The position numbers were made by a program, and so were the translations under genes. Under the pieces are notes generated by a model. That model had not been told where the DNA came from. It saw nothing but the letters and a program-made list of their open reading frames with translations, and ran no database searches. A DNA stretch of 64,000 nucleotides from an uncultured Alphaproteobacteria bacterium (lineage in GTDB: Bacteria > Pseudomonadota > Alphaproteobacteria > HIMB59 > GCA-002718135), in the NCBI GenBank assembly GCA_902615625.1, contig CACMPM010000005.1, forward strand, positions 32,620 to 96,619, read 5' to 3'. This document shows positions 45,821 to 54,412 of the stretch, one piece after another. How positions within the stretch are numbered: position 1 is the first letter of the stretch; the number at the start of each line of letters is the position of its first letter.

Positions 45821-47050
45821 TTATTTTTGTATAAGTTTATTTAATTTTAGATTTTGATCTGAGAGAATTTGTTTATCTACAATGGTATCTTTCTCAGTTA
45901 ATTTAGAAGTTATTCTAATGTCACGGCCTACTTTTCCTATGACTCCAACACCACATGCTCCTCTTATTTTATTATTTTTTAGGAAAAAATAAATAACACC
46001 ATTATTAATATCATTACCTCTTTCGATGATTTCATCATACTCATCACAAATACCAGTCAGTTGAAGATTCAAATTAAATTGATCAGACCACATCCAAGGA
46101 ATTGAAGTGTATTCTGTTTTTACTCCAGCAATATTTTTTCCAGCACATATTCCATGATTTTGTGCATGTTGATAAGACTCGAGTCGCATATTTCTTTCAT
46201 AGAATGGATGATAAAAATTAGATACGTCACCTGCTGCATAAACATCTTTAATGGAAGTTTCACAAAATTGATTAGTTACAATACCATTATCAAGCTTTAA
46301 ATTTGTATTTTCAAATAACTTTACAGTCGGGGTTGAGCCTATACCTGCAATTATAAAATCTGTTTCTATTAAAGAATTATCATTTAATAAAATTTCATAA
46401 TCGTCATTTTTTTTAGTTATTTTTTCTATCTGTTTATTTAATATTATTTCATTTCCATGTTCTATATGAGTGTTTTGAACTAAATCAGCAATTTGTTTGG
46501 GTATAACTCTTCCCATAAGTTGATTACCAATTTCAATAACAATTACTTTCTTTTGAAGCTGAGATAAAGATGAGGCAATTTCTAAGCCAATGAAACCACC
46601 ACCAATAATTGTTATTTTATTTTTATTTGAAACTATTTCTTTTATTTTTTTGGCTTCTTCTAAATTTCTTAGATAATAAATATCATTCTTTAAATTATTA
46701 TCTAAAGTAAGTTTTTTATTTTCAGAACCTGTTGAAATAAGCAAACTATCATAAGAGTAAACATTATCATTATTTGCAAAAAGTTTTTTATTTTCAAAAT
46801 CAACTTTATTAATTGATATATTTTCAAATTCTATATTTTCATTTTTTAGTACGTCGCTAGAATGAAAATAAAGATCTTCTGCTTTTTTTTTATCTAGCAA
46901 AAAATCTTTAGATAAAGGAGGTCTTTCGTATGGTAATAAATTTTCTTCACCTAAAATTTTAATATTTGATTTTGAATCATTTTGTCTGATCTCTCTAGCA
47001 GCATAGATTCCGGCTTGACCACCACCTAAAATTATAATGTTATTTTTCAC
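45821..47050 (-). CDS. FAD-dependent ferredoxin reductase (MocF/rubredoxin-reductase type)
   Basis: 409-residue flavoprotein of the oxygenase-coupled reductase family. FAD motif ILGGGQAGIYAAREI (7-21), ERPPLSKDFLL, NAD motif TIIGGGFIGLEIASSL (about 147-162), and the second FAD motif DVYAAGDVSNF. The start is GTG at 47050; no ATG fits. It begins 5 nt after the upstream desaturase-like gene and precedes the Rieske ferredoxin, forming an electron-transfer pair. Confidence 0.9.
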   Translation of the reverse strand: MKNNIIILGGGQAGIYAAREIRQNDSKSNIKILGEENLLPYERPPLSKDFLLDKKKAEDLYFHSSDVLKNENIEFENISINKVDFENKKLFANNDNVYSYDSLLISTGSENKKLTLDNNLKNDIYYLRNLEEAKKIKEIVSNKNKITIIGGGFIGLEIASSLSQLQKKVIVIEIGNQLMGRVIPKQIADLVQNTHIEHGNEIILNKQIEKITKKNDDYEILLNDNSLIETDFIIAGIGSTPTVKLFENTNLKLDNGIVTNQFCETSIKDVYAAGDVSNFYHPFYERNMRLESYQHAQNHGICAGKNIAGVKTEYTSIPWMWSDQFNLNLQLTGICDEYDEIIERGNDINNGVIYFFLKNNKIRGACGVGVIGKVGRDIRITSKLTEKDTIVDKQILSDQNLKLNKLIQK

Positions 47051-47055
47051 TCAGT

Positions 47056-48042
47056 CTAAGCGTTGCTTGGAACAGATAATGGAATTTGATAGTCAGGATT
47101 TTTTGCTTGTTTTATGAGTGCTGGAATAATTTCTTTATAAGCCCCAAGAAGACCTTTTCTGGCAGGTGGTAATTGATCTTTAATCATAGCATGCAGCTTA
47201 GGTAAATTATGTGAGGGAACTTGAGGGAACATATGGTGCTCAACATGATATTCCATATGCCAATATAAAAAACTTAAAACTGGATTTAAATATACTGTTC
47301 TAGTTGTATACCTGTGGTCTCTTTTATCTTCTCTAAGTCCTGCGTGTTGAGTAAGACCCATAAGCATAACAAGGGTCTTTCCATAAAAATTAGGCAATAA
47401 AACATATAGAACTGGAAGCCAACTTTGAAAGTAAACTGAAGAAGCTATACTAATTATCCAAATAGAAAGATGACTCCACGCAGATAATCTACATTTCCAT
47501 CTTTCATTTTTTGGAATACAAACTTTCATTACATCAGTAGTTACACCAAATGCATGTTTTATAGTTTCCCATTGAAGAGAATTTTTAAAGAAAATAAAAC
47601 CAGAGAATGGAATGTAATGAGAGAAAAACACAATCAAGTCAGTTGGTTTTTTTACATGTATTTCAAAATCTACAGGATCGTTAAATTGGGTATAAGTATG
47701 ATGATGATAGTGAGAATATCTCCATCTGATAGGTTCAAAATTATCCATGAAACTAGCAATGTAATAAAAGAAATCATTCCAGAATTTAGATTTAAAAGCA
47801 GTTCTGTGACCAGTTTCATGCCAGATAGCATCGCTGCATCCCCAAATATTTCCGTATATTATAAAAAATAATAATGACCACCAAGTGCCCCAAGTGACAT
47901 ACGCAAGATATCCAAAGAGAAACAGAGATGAAAAATAAATAATCATATGCTTAAAACCCTGCCAATCAGATTTCTTGCATAACTGCTTGAATTCTTTTTT
48001 ATCTATATTTGCTCGATACCATTTACCTAAATCAACATCCAT
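47056..48042 (-). CDS. Fatty-acid-desaturase-family membrane oxygenase, MocD-like copy 2
   Basis: 328 residues, membrane di-iron protein. His boxes: HETGH (75-79), HYHHH (111-115) and YHVEHHMFPQVPSHNL near residue 265. First gene of the minus-strand oxygenase operon and directly followed by the ferredoxin reductase, so it is the best candidate for the partner of the ferredoxin. Divergent from a sugar importer, which argues for oxidation of a small imported molecule rather than membrane lipid; this is inference. Confidence 0.82.
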   Translation of the reverse strand: MDVDLGKWYRANIDKKEFKQLCKKSDWQGFKHMIIYFSSLFLFGYLAYVTWGTWWSLLFFIIYGNIWGCSDAIWHETGHRTAFKSKFWNDFFYYIASFMDNFEPIRWRYSHYHHHTYTQFNDPVDFEIHVKKPTDLIVFFSHYIPFSGFIFFKNSLQWETIKHAFGVTTDVMKVCIPKNERWKCRLSAWSHLSIWIISIASSVYFQSWLPVLYVLLPNFYGKTLVMLMGLTQHAGLREDKRDHRYTTRTVYLNPVLSFLYWHMEYHVEHHMFPQVPSHNLPKLHAMIKDQLPPARKGLLGAYKEIIPALIKQAKNPDYQIPLSVPSNA

Positions 48043-48232
48043 AATGAAAAAATAGCACTTTTTGATAATCTTATAAATATAAAAATTGGTTTAAATTGGT
48101 AAATAAGTGCGACTATTTTATCTATCAAAAGAAAGAGGGGTTTAATTTATAATTAGATTTTTAATACTTTAATTTAATTGTATTATTGATTTATTTACTT
48201 ATAAATTAATGCATAAATTATTTGGAGGAATT
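48043..48232. promoter_or_regulatory. Divergent control region, oxygenase operon / sugar importer
   Basis: 190 bp, AT-rich. An imperfect long inverted repeat pairs AAAATAGCACTT (48049-48060) with AAGTGCGACTATTTT (48106-48120, three extra bases), and CTTTTTGATA (48058-48067) with TATCAAAAG (48123-48131). This could be an operator pair or a structured leader. A strong ribosome site GGAGGA (48224-48229) serves the binding-protein gene. No known riboswitch was recognised. Confidence 0.4.
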
Positions 48233-49213
48233 ATGAAAAAAATCTTTGCTGTCATTGCTTTATTTTTTGCTTTTGCATCTACTTCAGCAGTAGCAAAAAA
48301 TGATTACAGCTGTGATAAGAAATTTATATTTTTCCCAGGTGGTCCTGAAGGTGGCCCATTTGGAACTATCGTTTACAATGGTGCAGTAGCTGCCGCTGAA
48401 CACACTGGTTGTGAAGTAGATTACTACTGGTCACAGTGGAACTCAGAAATCATGATTAAACAATTTAAAGAAGCTGTTGCTTTACAGCCTGATGGAATTG
48501 CAATCTATGGTTTTCCAGGAGACGCTGCAATGAGACCTATCATTCAAGAAGCTAGAGAAATGGGTATAGTAATTACTACTATGAATACACCTCTTCCTGA
48601 TCTTGAAGCAGAATATAAAACTGAAGGATTTGGTTATGCAGGTGCAGATCTATTCGATGCTGGATTTAATCTAGGTAAAAAAGCTGTTGAAGTTTGTGGT
48701 CTACAAGCTGGAGATAAAGCTTTTATCTGGGGTCTTGCAAGTATGCCAAACAGAGGAGAAAGAACTAAAGGTGCAATAGCTGGTGTTGAAGCAGCAGGTG
48801 TTGAAGTAGTTTATCAAGAAATTCCTGATAATGTAAACTCAGATGCATCTCAAGGAACTCCTATGTACGTTGCTACTTATAGTGCAAATCCTGATATCAA
48901 AATGGCTATTACAGATCATGGTGGATTAACTGCAAGTTTACCAACATATATGAAGGCTGCAGGTCATGGTACTGAAGAAGTATGTGGTGCTGGATTTGAT
49001 TTATCAGCTCCAATTGTTGACGGAATTAATTCTGGATACATTGACGTTGTAATTGATCAACAACCATTTATCCAAGGATATATGCCAATTGTTCAGTTAT
49101 TCCTAAGTACAAAATATGGAATGGCTGGATTAGCAATGGATACTGGTGCTGCATTTGTTACAGCTGATAACGTTGATGCTGTTGCTCCATTAGCAGCAGT
49201 ACAAATCAGATAA
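48233..49213 (+). CDS. Periplasmic sugar/cyclitol-binding protein of a CUT2-type importer
   Basis: Signal peptide (about 1-22, MKKIFAVIALFF...SAVAK) and a type-I periplasmic binding fold. Unusual ligand-loop features are FFPGGPEGGPFG near the N-terminus and a late FVTADNVDAV; it also contains cysteines (YSCDKK, TGCEVD, EVCG). 326 residues from the ATG at 48233, which has the ribosome site; an ATG eight codons earlier does not. Its ligand is unknown; the facing oxygenase genes suggest a methylated sugar or inositol. Confidence 0.87.
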   Translation: MKKIFAVIALFFAFASTSAVAKNDYSCDKKFIFFPGGPEGGPFGTIVYNGAVAAAEHTGCEVDYYWSQWNSEIMIKQFKEAVALQPDGIAIYGFPGDAAMRPIIQEAREMGIVITTMNTPLPDLEAEYKTEGFGYAGADLFDAGFNLGKKAVEVCGLQAGDKAFIWGLASMPNRGERTKGAIAGVEAAGVEVVYQEIPDNVNSDASQGTPMYVATYSANPDIKMAITDHGGLTASLPTYMKAAGHGTEEVCGAGFDLSAPIVDGINSGYIDVVIDQQPFIQGYMPIVQLFLSTKYGMAGLAMDTGAAFVTADNVDAVAPLAAVQIR

Positions 49214-49227
49214 ATTAAATATTATAG

Positions 49228-49250
49228 CCTGCCTTATTTTATAAGGCAGG
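49228..49250 (+). terminator. Intercistronic attenuator hairpin masking the ATPase ribosome site
   Basis: Perfect 10-bp stem CCTGCCTTAT / ATAAGGCAGG with a TTT loop, followed by TTTATTTT. It can act as an intrinsic terminator after the binding-protein gene. Its 3' arm also contains the only Shine-Dalgarno-like stretch (AAGGCAGG) before the ATPase ATG at 49259, so the fold would also lower translation of the ATPase. Expected outcome: excess binding protein over membrane components. Confidence 0.75.
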
Positions 49251-49258
49251 TTTATTTT

Positions 49259-50026
49259 ATGGCTGAAGAACTCTTAAAATTACAAAATATTTACAAAAAC
49301 TTTGGAAACGTCAAAGTTTTAAAAGATGTGAATATCAAAATAAACAAAGGTGAAGTAGTAGCTTTAATCGGTGATAACGGAGCTGGAAAATCTACACTTA
49401 TTAAAGTTATAACTGGGGTTCATAGTCCAAACTCGGGAAAAGTTTTTTTTAAAGAAAAAGAAGTACAAATTAAATCAGTTGCTCAATCAAGAAAAATGGG
49501 GATTGAAGCAGTATATCAAGAAAGAGCATTATGTGATCAGCAAGAATTATACAGAAATATTTTTGCAGGAAGAGAAATTACAAACTCATTTGGTTTTTTG
49601 GATATAAAAAAACAAAGAAAAGAAGCAGAAAAAATTTTACGCGACTATATAGGCTTTACTTCAAAAGCTATAACCGTTGACTCTCAAGTAATGGGACTGT
49701 CTGGTGGTGAAAAACAAGGTGTAGCTTTCGGTAGATCTTTGTATTTTAATTCTGATTTAATCGTATTAGATGAACCAACAATGGGATTATCGATACAAGA
49801 AACAGAAAAAGTTCTTAATTTTGTCAAAGGTTTAAAGAATGAAAACAAATCTGCAATATTTATCGATCATAATATTATACACGTTTACGGCGCTGCAGAT
49901 AGATTTATTATTTTAGATAGAGGTGAGGTTGTTGGTGAATTTAATAAAGAAGATATTTCAAGAGAAGAACTTGTTCAAAAAATGATTCAACTTCATGAAT
50001 CAGGAAAAATAAAAGTAGAAGATTAA
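49259..50026 (+). CDS. Sugar ABC transporter ATPase, single domain (FrcA type)
   Basis: 255-residue ABC ATPase: Walker A GDNGAGKST (about 38-46), signature GLSGGEKQGVAFGRSL, Walker B LIVLDEPTMGLS and switch His in IFIDHN. Single-domain ATPases of this kind go with fructose/inositol-type CUT2 importers, unlike the two-domain ATPase of the other sugar locus. Its stop is immediately followed by the permease ATG. Confidence 0.93.
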   Translation: MAEELLKLQNIYKNFGNVKVLKDVNIKINKGEVVALIGDNGAGKSTLIKVITGVHSPNSGKVFFKEKEVQIKSVAQSRKMGIEAVYQERALCDQQELYRNIFAGREITNSFGFLDIKKQRKEAEKILRDYIGFTSKAITVDSQVMGLSGGEKQGVAFGRSLYFNSDLIVLDEPTMGLSIQETEKVLNFVKGLKNENKSAIFIDHNIIHVYGAADRFIILDRGEVVGEFNKEDISREELVQKMIQLHESGKIKVED

Positions 50027-51004
50027 ATGAATAATTTATTAAATAGTTATTTTGTTAAAACTCACAAACTTGAAATTAGTATTACAATAATTGCCGTAGT
50101 ACTTTTCTTAATTTATTTTCTGGGCGCGCCACATGTGTTTACAAGATTCCCTATTTATAGAGCATTTATGCAATCAATGCCTTTTTTTGGAATTATTGCT
50201 ATATCAGCAACATTTGTTGTTACACTAGGTGAAATTGATTTATCATTTCCATCTATAGTTGGAATTACATCTCTCATATTTGGAATTATAATGACATCGA
50301 CCGATGGTAACTTCTTTATAGCATTTATTTTGGCAACTTCACTTGGAATGTTTGCTGGATTAGTAAATGGATTACTTGTTACAAAAATTGGTATACCTTC
50401 AATAGTTGCTACTATAGGTACATTATTTTTTTGGCGTGGATTAGTTAATGTAATTTCCCAAGGTAGTGGTATTGCAATTGTCGATGTAGCAGATGGCACC
50501 TGGCATCATATGATATTTGTTGAAAAATTATTTGGAAAAATTCCAATGCAATTTATTTGGTTCATTGTATTAACTGGATTGATGCAATGGGTTTATAGAT
50601 ACCATAAATTTGGAAATCATATCCACTTTGTAGGTGATAACAAAGCAAGCGCTCAAATGATGGGAATTAATGTCGACAATGTAAAAATTATTGCTTTTGT
50701 TCAATTAGGATTTTTCTCCGCTTTAGCAGGAATTTTTACAATGTATGAAATGTTATATTTCTGGCCTACACAAGGTGAGGGGTTAATGTTAACAACATTA
50801 GCAGCTGTCTTTGTTGGAGGAACTTCAGTTTTTGGTGGTAGAGGTACTATTTTTGGAACATTTATAGGTGTTTTAATTATAGGTTCATTAGAGTCAGGAA
50901 TAGTTGCTTTAGGGTTGTCTGGGTTTTATGTTAAATTTATTAATGGTCTGATGATCACTGTTGCAGTAACAGTTTACGCTTTAATTCAAAGAAGAAAAAG
51001 TTAA
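50027..51004 (+). CDS. Sugar ABC transporter permease (FrcC/RbsC type)
   Basis: BPD_transp_2 permease, 325 residues, about 8-10 helices. GEIDLSFPSIVGITSLIFG, TKIGIPSIVATIGTLFFWRGLV, VGDNKASAQMMGINVDNV and GGTSVFGGRGTIFGTFIG are family landmarks. Only one permease gene is present, so a homodimer is expected. Ends the importer operon and converges on the peroxiredoxin gene. Confidence 0.92.
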   Translation: MNNLLNSYFVKTHKLEISITIIAVVLFLIYFLGAPHVFTRFPIYRAFMQSMPFFGIIAISATFVVTLGEIDLSFPSIVGITSLIFGIIMTSTDGNFFIAFILATSLGMFAGLVNGLLVTKIGIPSIVATIGTLFFWRGLVNVISQGSGIAIVDVADGTWHHMIFVEKLFGKIPMQFIWFIVLTGLMQWVYRYHKFGNHIHFVGDNKASAQMMGINVDNVKIIAFVQLGFFSALAGIFTMYEMLYFWPTQGEGLMLTTLAAVFVGGTSVFGGRGTIFGTFIGVLIIGSLESGIVALGLSGFYVKFINGLMITVAVTVYALIQRRKS

Positions 51005-51022
51005 AGTTATTAAATTAAAAAG

Positions 51023-51487
51023 TTAAATTTTTTCTAAAATATATTCAGCTGAACTTACTTGGTATTCACCATTATTTTCAATAAATCTTTTTATAACTAC
51101 ATTATTTTCAATTATCATGGCAAATCTTCGACACCTAAAGCCCATGTAATTTTTTGTCTTATCCGATATCAAGTCAAAATATTTTGTAATCTCAGCATTT
51201 CCATCTGCAATTCCATTGATCTTTTCTCCATCTGTATAACTCAATAACCAAGATTTCATAACGTGCTCATCATTTACAGAGAGACAATAAATTGCATCAA
51301 TTTTTTTATTTATAAATGCATTATATAATTTTATATAACCCGGAAGATGTTTCTCAGAACAAGTTGGCGTAAATGCTCCTGGCACACCAAATAGAATAAT
51401 TTTTTTATTTATAAATTCATTTTTCAATGAAGATACTGATGAAACACCTTTTTTAATAATAGGTACTTTAAAATCATCAATAATCAT
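51023..51487 (-). CDS. Peroxiredoxin, Prx5/AhpE-like hybrid type
   Basis: 154-residue thioredoxin-fold peroxidase with peroxidatic Cys43 in VPGAFTPTCSEKHLPGY, followed by SVNDEHVMKSW and the conserved Arg region FRCRRFAMII. Reduces H2O2 and organic peroxides. The extra Cys in GFRC could be resolving. It is 5 nt downstream of the DsbD-like gene, which might supply reducing power only if exported; no signal peptide is present here, so it is cytoplasmic. Confidence 0.92.
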   Translation of the reverse strand: MIIDDFKVPIIKKGVSSVSSLKNEFINKKIILFGVPGAFTPTCSEKHLPGYIKLYNAFINKKIDAIYCLSVNDEHVMKSWLLSYTDGEKINGIADGNAEITKYFDLISDKTKNYMGFRCRRFAMIIENNVVIKRFIENNGEYQVSSAEYILEKI

Positions 51488-51492
51488 GTTTT

Positions 51493-53550
51493 TTATTTAA
51501 CTTTATTATATGTTTCAAATATTTGTTTCTCAGTCAATATTTCACTCATTACTATGCCTTCAGGAAACTTTGAAGAGTAAAAAGCATTAAATGGTATGCC
51601 AAATTTATTATATTTTTTTAAAAATTTATTTATTTTTTCATTTGGTTGTGTCCAATCAGCTTTTATCAATGTCACTTCTTGTGAATCAAAAAAATCTGAA
51701 ATTGTTTTTGAATTTAAGACATTGATTTTATTAAACTTACAGGTAATGCACCAATCAGCAGTTATATCTAAAAAAACAATTTCATTATTAGCTATTATTT
51801 CAGGAATATTTTTAGCATTAAAATCTAGCCAATTATTATTTTTATAGTTTTCTTCATTAATTTTTTGAAAAGAATTTATATATGGTGTTAAAAAGAAAAT
51901 AATTATTAAAGAAATAATTAAGGGAATTTGGTAAATTCTAAATTTTAAAATTGCTGATATTAAGATTAATAAAACAGTAAATGTAACTATAAAAAAATAA
52001 TTAAAATAATTATTTAATATACTTAAAAGCCAAACTATTGTTATTAATAATAAAATAGATAGAAAATATTTAAAATAAATCATCCATTTTCCTGATCTAG
52101 GTAAAAAGGAAATTAGGCCTGGAAAAAAAGCTACAACCAAATAAGGTAAGCTCATCCCTATACCCATAAAACAGAATATTAAAAATAAATATGTTGTTGA
52201 TTGAGTAAATGCAGCTGTGACAGCTGTTCCTAAATAAGGTGCAGAACATGGAGTAGCAAGTAGTGTAGCAAAAAAACCATTAAAAAAATTCTTTGTATAA
52301 AAATTATTTCCTGAATTTAAAATATTAGATGAATGTAAAAAACTCGGTAAATTTATTTGAAAAAGGCCTAGTGTGTTCAAGAAGAAAATTGATATAATCA
52401 TTAAAATGAACATTAAAAAGTATGGTTCTTGAAATTGCATACCCCAAGAAATTGAAATATTGATCTGTTTCAGTAAGGCAAAAAATACACCAAGTATAAG
52501 AAAAGAAGTAATAATACCCAATACAGTTATAAAAAAACTACTTTTTATCTTTTTATCTTCAGTATTAATTACAGATAATAATTTTAACGATAATACAGGA
52601 AATACGCATGGCATAAGATTCAAAATAAATCCGCCTAATAGTGAAATTAAGAGTAAGTATATAAGACTATTGTTTATAGAAATGTTTTTATCTACATTTT
52701 CAATTTCTACTTTTTTTTCAACTTTAAAACTGTGATTATTGTCATAAAAAAATATTTCTATTGGAAATTTTTTTTCATTAAATTGATCGGCACTGTAATA
52801 TAAAGAGGTGTTAAGTTTTTGAAAATCAAGGGAATAATTATTTATTTGTTCTACAACAGGTAGTCCAAATGGTGTGTGAATAAAAATTTTTGGATTATCA
52901 AAAAAAGAATTTGTTGATATTTCTATATCAAAAATAACGTTATTACTATTTTCAATAGCCTTAAATGAAAAATTAGAAATAGGTGTAAAATCAATATTAT
53001 TGTTTAAGGTAGTAGATAACACTTTTTCAATTTCGAAAAAATAATCCGTGTACGCTCCATCTCCAGATGGTAAGTTTAAAAATATATCTGCATTACCTGG
53101 AATACAAACATCTCTACAAACTAAATAATTTATATTTAAATTTAAATTTGTTTGTTTTTTATTATCTTCAATATCTACAATTAAAGGAAAGATAACTTTA
53201 TCTTTATATCCAATTGATTTTAAACCAAGTATTTCAAATTCTATTGGCTCTGGCCATAATATTTTAATATCTTTCACATTGGAGGAATTATTCCATATAA
53301 TTTTTTGAGGAAAACCTCCTCCTCCAGGTGATTTCCAATATGTTTTCCATTCCTCTTCTAGTTCATATTCTAATGCTAAAATTAATTGGTTATTATTATT
53401 TGATGCGGTCATTGGTGAAATCAATCTAACTTTTGATTTTTCACTAATTGCCCAATCTGAAGATAAGGTATATCCAGCTGTGCTAAATAGCCAAATAGCA
53501 AGTATTATTACTATTTTTAACAGATTTATAACTTTTATTACCTTGTCCAT
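51493..53550 (-). CDS. DsbD/ScsB-like thiol-disulfide interchange membrane protein
   Basis: 685 residues moving electrons from cytoplasm to periplasm. N-terminal signal/anchor (about 8-30), a periplasmic DsbD-alpha-like domain with Cys pair in CRDVCIPG, a membrane core with the redox Cys residues in MPCVFPVLSLK and TPCSAPYLGTA, and a C-terminal thioredoxin domain with ADWCITCKFN. The domain order and Cys spacing fit DsbD/ScsB. It could recycle the DsbA-like protein at 11245-11856 or other thiol reductants. Confidence 0.92.
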   Translation of the reverse strand: MDKVIKVINLLKIVIILAIWLFSTAGYTLSSDWAISEKSKVRLISPMTASNNNNQLILALEYELEEEWKTYWKSPGGGGFPQKIIWNNSSNVKDIKILWPEPIEFEILGLKSIGYKDKVIFPLIVDIEDNKKQTNLNLNINYLVCRDVCIPGNADIFLNLPSGDGAYTDYFFEIEKVLSTTLNNNIDFTPISNFSFKAIENSNNVIFDIEISTNSFFDNPKIFIHTPFGLPVVEQINNYSLDFQKLNTSLYYSADQFNEKKFPIEIFFYDNNHSFKVEKKVEIENVDKNISINNSLIYLLLISLLGGFILNLMPCVFPVLSLKLLSVINTEDKKIKSSFFITVLGIITSFLILGVFFALLKQINISISWGMQFQEPYFLMFILMIISIFFLNTLGLFQINLPSFLHSSNILNSGNNFYTKNFFNGFFATLLATPCSAPYLGTAVTAAFTQSTTYLFLIFCFMGIGMSLPYLVVAFFPGLISFLPRSGKWMIYFKYFLSILLLITIVWLLSILNNYFNYFFIVTFTVLLILISAILKFRIYQIPLIISLIIIFFLTPYINSFQKINEENYKNNNWLDFNAKNIPEIIANNEIVFLDITADWCITCKFNKINVLNSKTISDFFDSQEVTLIKADWTQPNEKINKFLKKYNKFGIPFNAFYSSKFPEGIVMSEILTEKQIFETYNKVK

Positions 53551-53607
53551 ATAAAATTAATCAATACAATATTGAAAAATATAAATTAACGCGAATATAT
53601 ATACTAT

Positions 53608-54159
53608 ATGAATTTAACTGGTCAGTTCTTAATTTCAATGCCTTCTTTAGAAGATGATAGATTTGAAAAAACGGTAATTTATATGTGTGCTCACTCAAAA
53701 GATGGGGCTATGGGTATAATAATCAATAAAAAAATTGACTATGATCTTTATCCCGATTTGCTTGAACAATTAGGTATAGACAAGCCCTTAGAGGATAAGA
53801 AACTATACATTCGCTATGGTGGTCCAGTTGAAAGTGGCAGAGGATTTGTTTTACATTCTGATGAAGTAATTCAAAAAGAAACACTAACAATAGATAAAGG
53901 CGTTGCTTTAACTAGTACTTCAGAGTTTTTTGAAGACCTTTCTAAAGGCAATGGTCCAAAAAATAGTATTCTAGCTCTTGGATATGCAGGATGGGGCCCA
54001 GGACAAATTGAAAGGGAATTAGCTTCAAATAGTTGGATGACTCTTAAAACAGATAGTGATTTTATTTTTGACGAAAAAGTTAATAATAAGTGGAACGATG
54101 CATTCAATTTATTAGGAATAGATACAAGTAAACTTTCACTATTTTCTGGAAATTGTTAA
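53608..54159 (+). CDS. YqgE/AlgH-family protein (DUF179)
   Basis: 183-residue protein with the family landmarks LTGQFLISMPSLEDDRFEKTVIYMCAHSKDGAMGIIINK, YGGPVESGRGFVLH and LGYAGWGPGQIERELASNSW. Widely conserved in proteobacteria; the molecular function is not established (AlgH was named from alginate regulation). Divergent from the DsbD-like gene. Confidence 0.92.
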   Translation: MNLTGQFLISMPSLEDDRFEKTVIYMCAHSKDGAMGIIINKKIDYDLYPDLLEQLGIDKPLEDKKLYIRYGGPVESGRGFVLHSDEVIQKETLTIDKGVALTSTSEFFEDLSKGNGPKNSILALGYAGWGPGQIERELASNSWMTLKTDSDFIFDEKVNNKWNDAFNLLGIDTSKLSLFSGNC

Positions 54160-54351
54160 TTATAAAATAATTTCAAAGACCCTTTCTTTATCTTTTTCTA
54201 AAACCTTTTTTATTTTAAACTTTGCAGTTTTTGTAAGTTTGATCCCTTTATTTGTCACAAATGATTTCATTTTAATTACTTCTTTTTCAGGCATTTTTCT
54301 TTCATATTTCAATATATGTTTCTTTCCACTGATAATAAATGCTGTTTTCAT
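54160..54351 (-). CDS. Small orphan basic protein downstream of amt
   Basis: 63 residues, rich in Lys (KHILKYERKMPEKEVIK...), no membrane helix or recognised domain. A strong ribosome site AAGGAG lies 7 nt before the ATG, which makes a real gene likely despite the size. Its stop abuts the yqgE stop. It follows amt copy 1 on the same strand with a 12-bp hairpin between them, so it may be made from the same transcript. Function unknown. Confidence 0.6.
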   Translation of the reverse strand: MKTAFIISGKKHILKYERKMPEKEVIKMKSFVTNKGIKLTKTAKFKIKKVLEKDKERVFEIIL

Positions 54352-54370
54352 AATTTATCTCCTTTATATT

Positions 54371-54396
54371 TAAGAGAGGTAAAATTACCTCTCTTA
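54371..54396. terminator. 12-bp hairpin downstream of amt copy 1
   Basis: Perfect inverted repeat TAAGAGAGGTAA / TTACCTCTCTTA with an AA centre. On the plus strand it is followed by TCTTTTTTT, the form of an intrinsic terminator for plus-strand transcription (yqgE side). On the minus strand it lies 16 nt after the amt stop but lacks a T-run, so there it may protect the amt 3' end instead. Confidence 0.65.
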
Positions 54397-54412
54397 TCTT
54401 TTTTTATGAATA

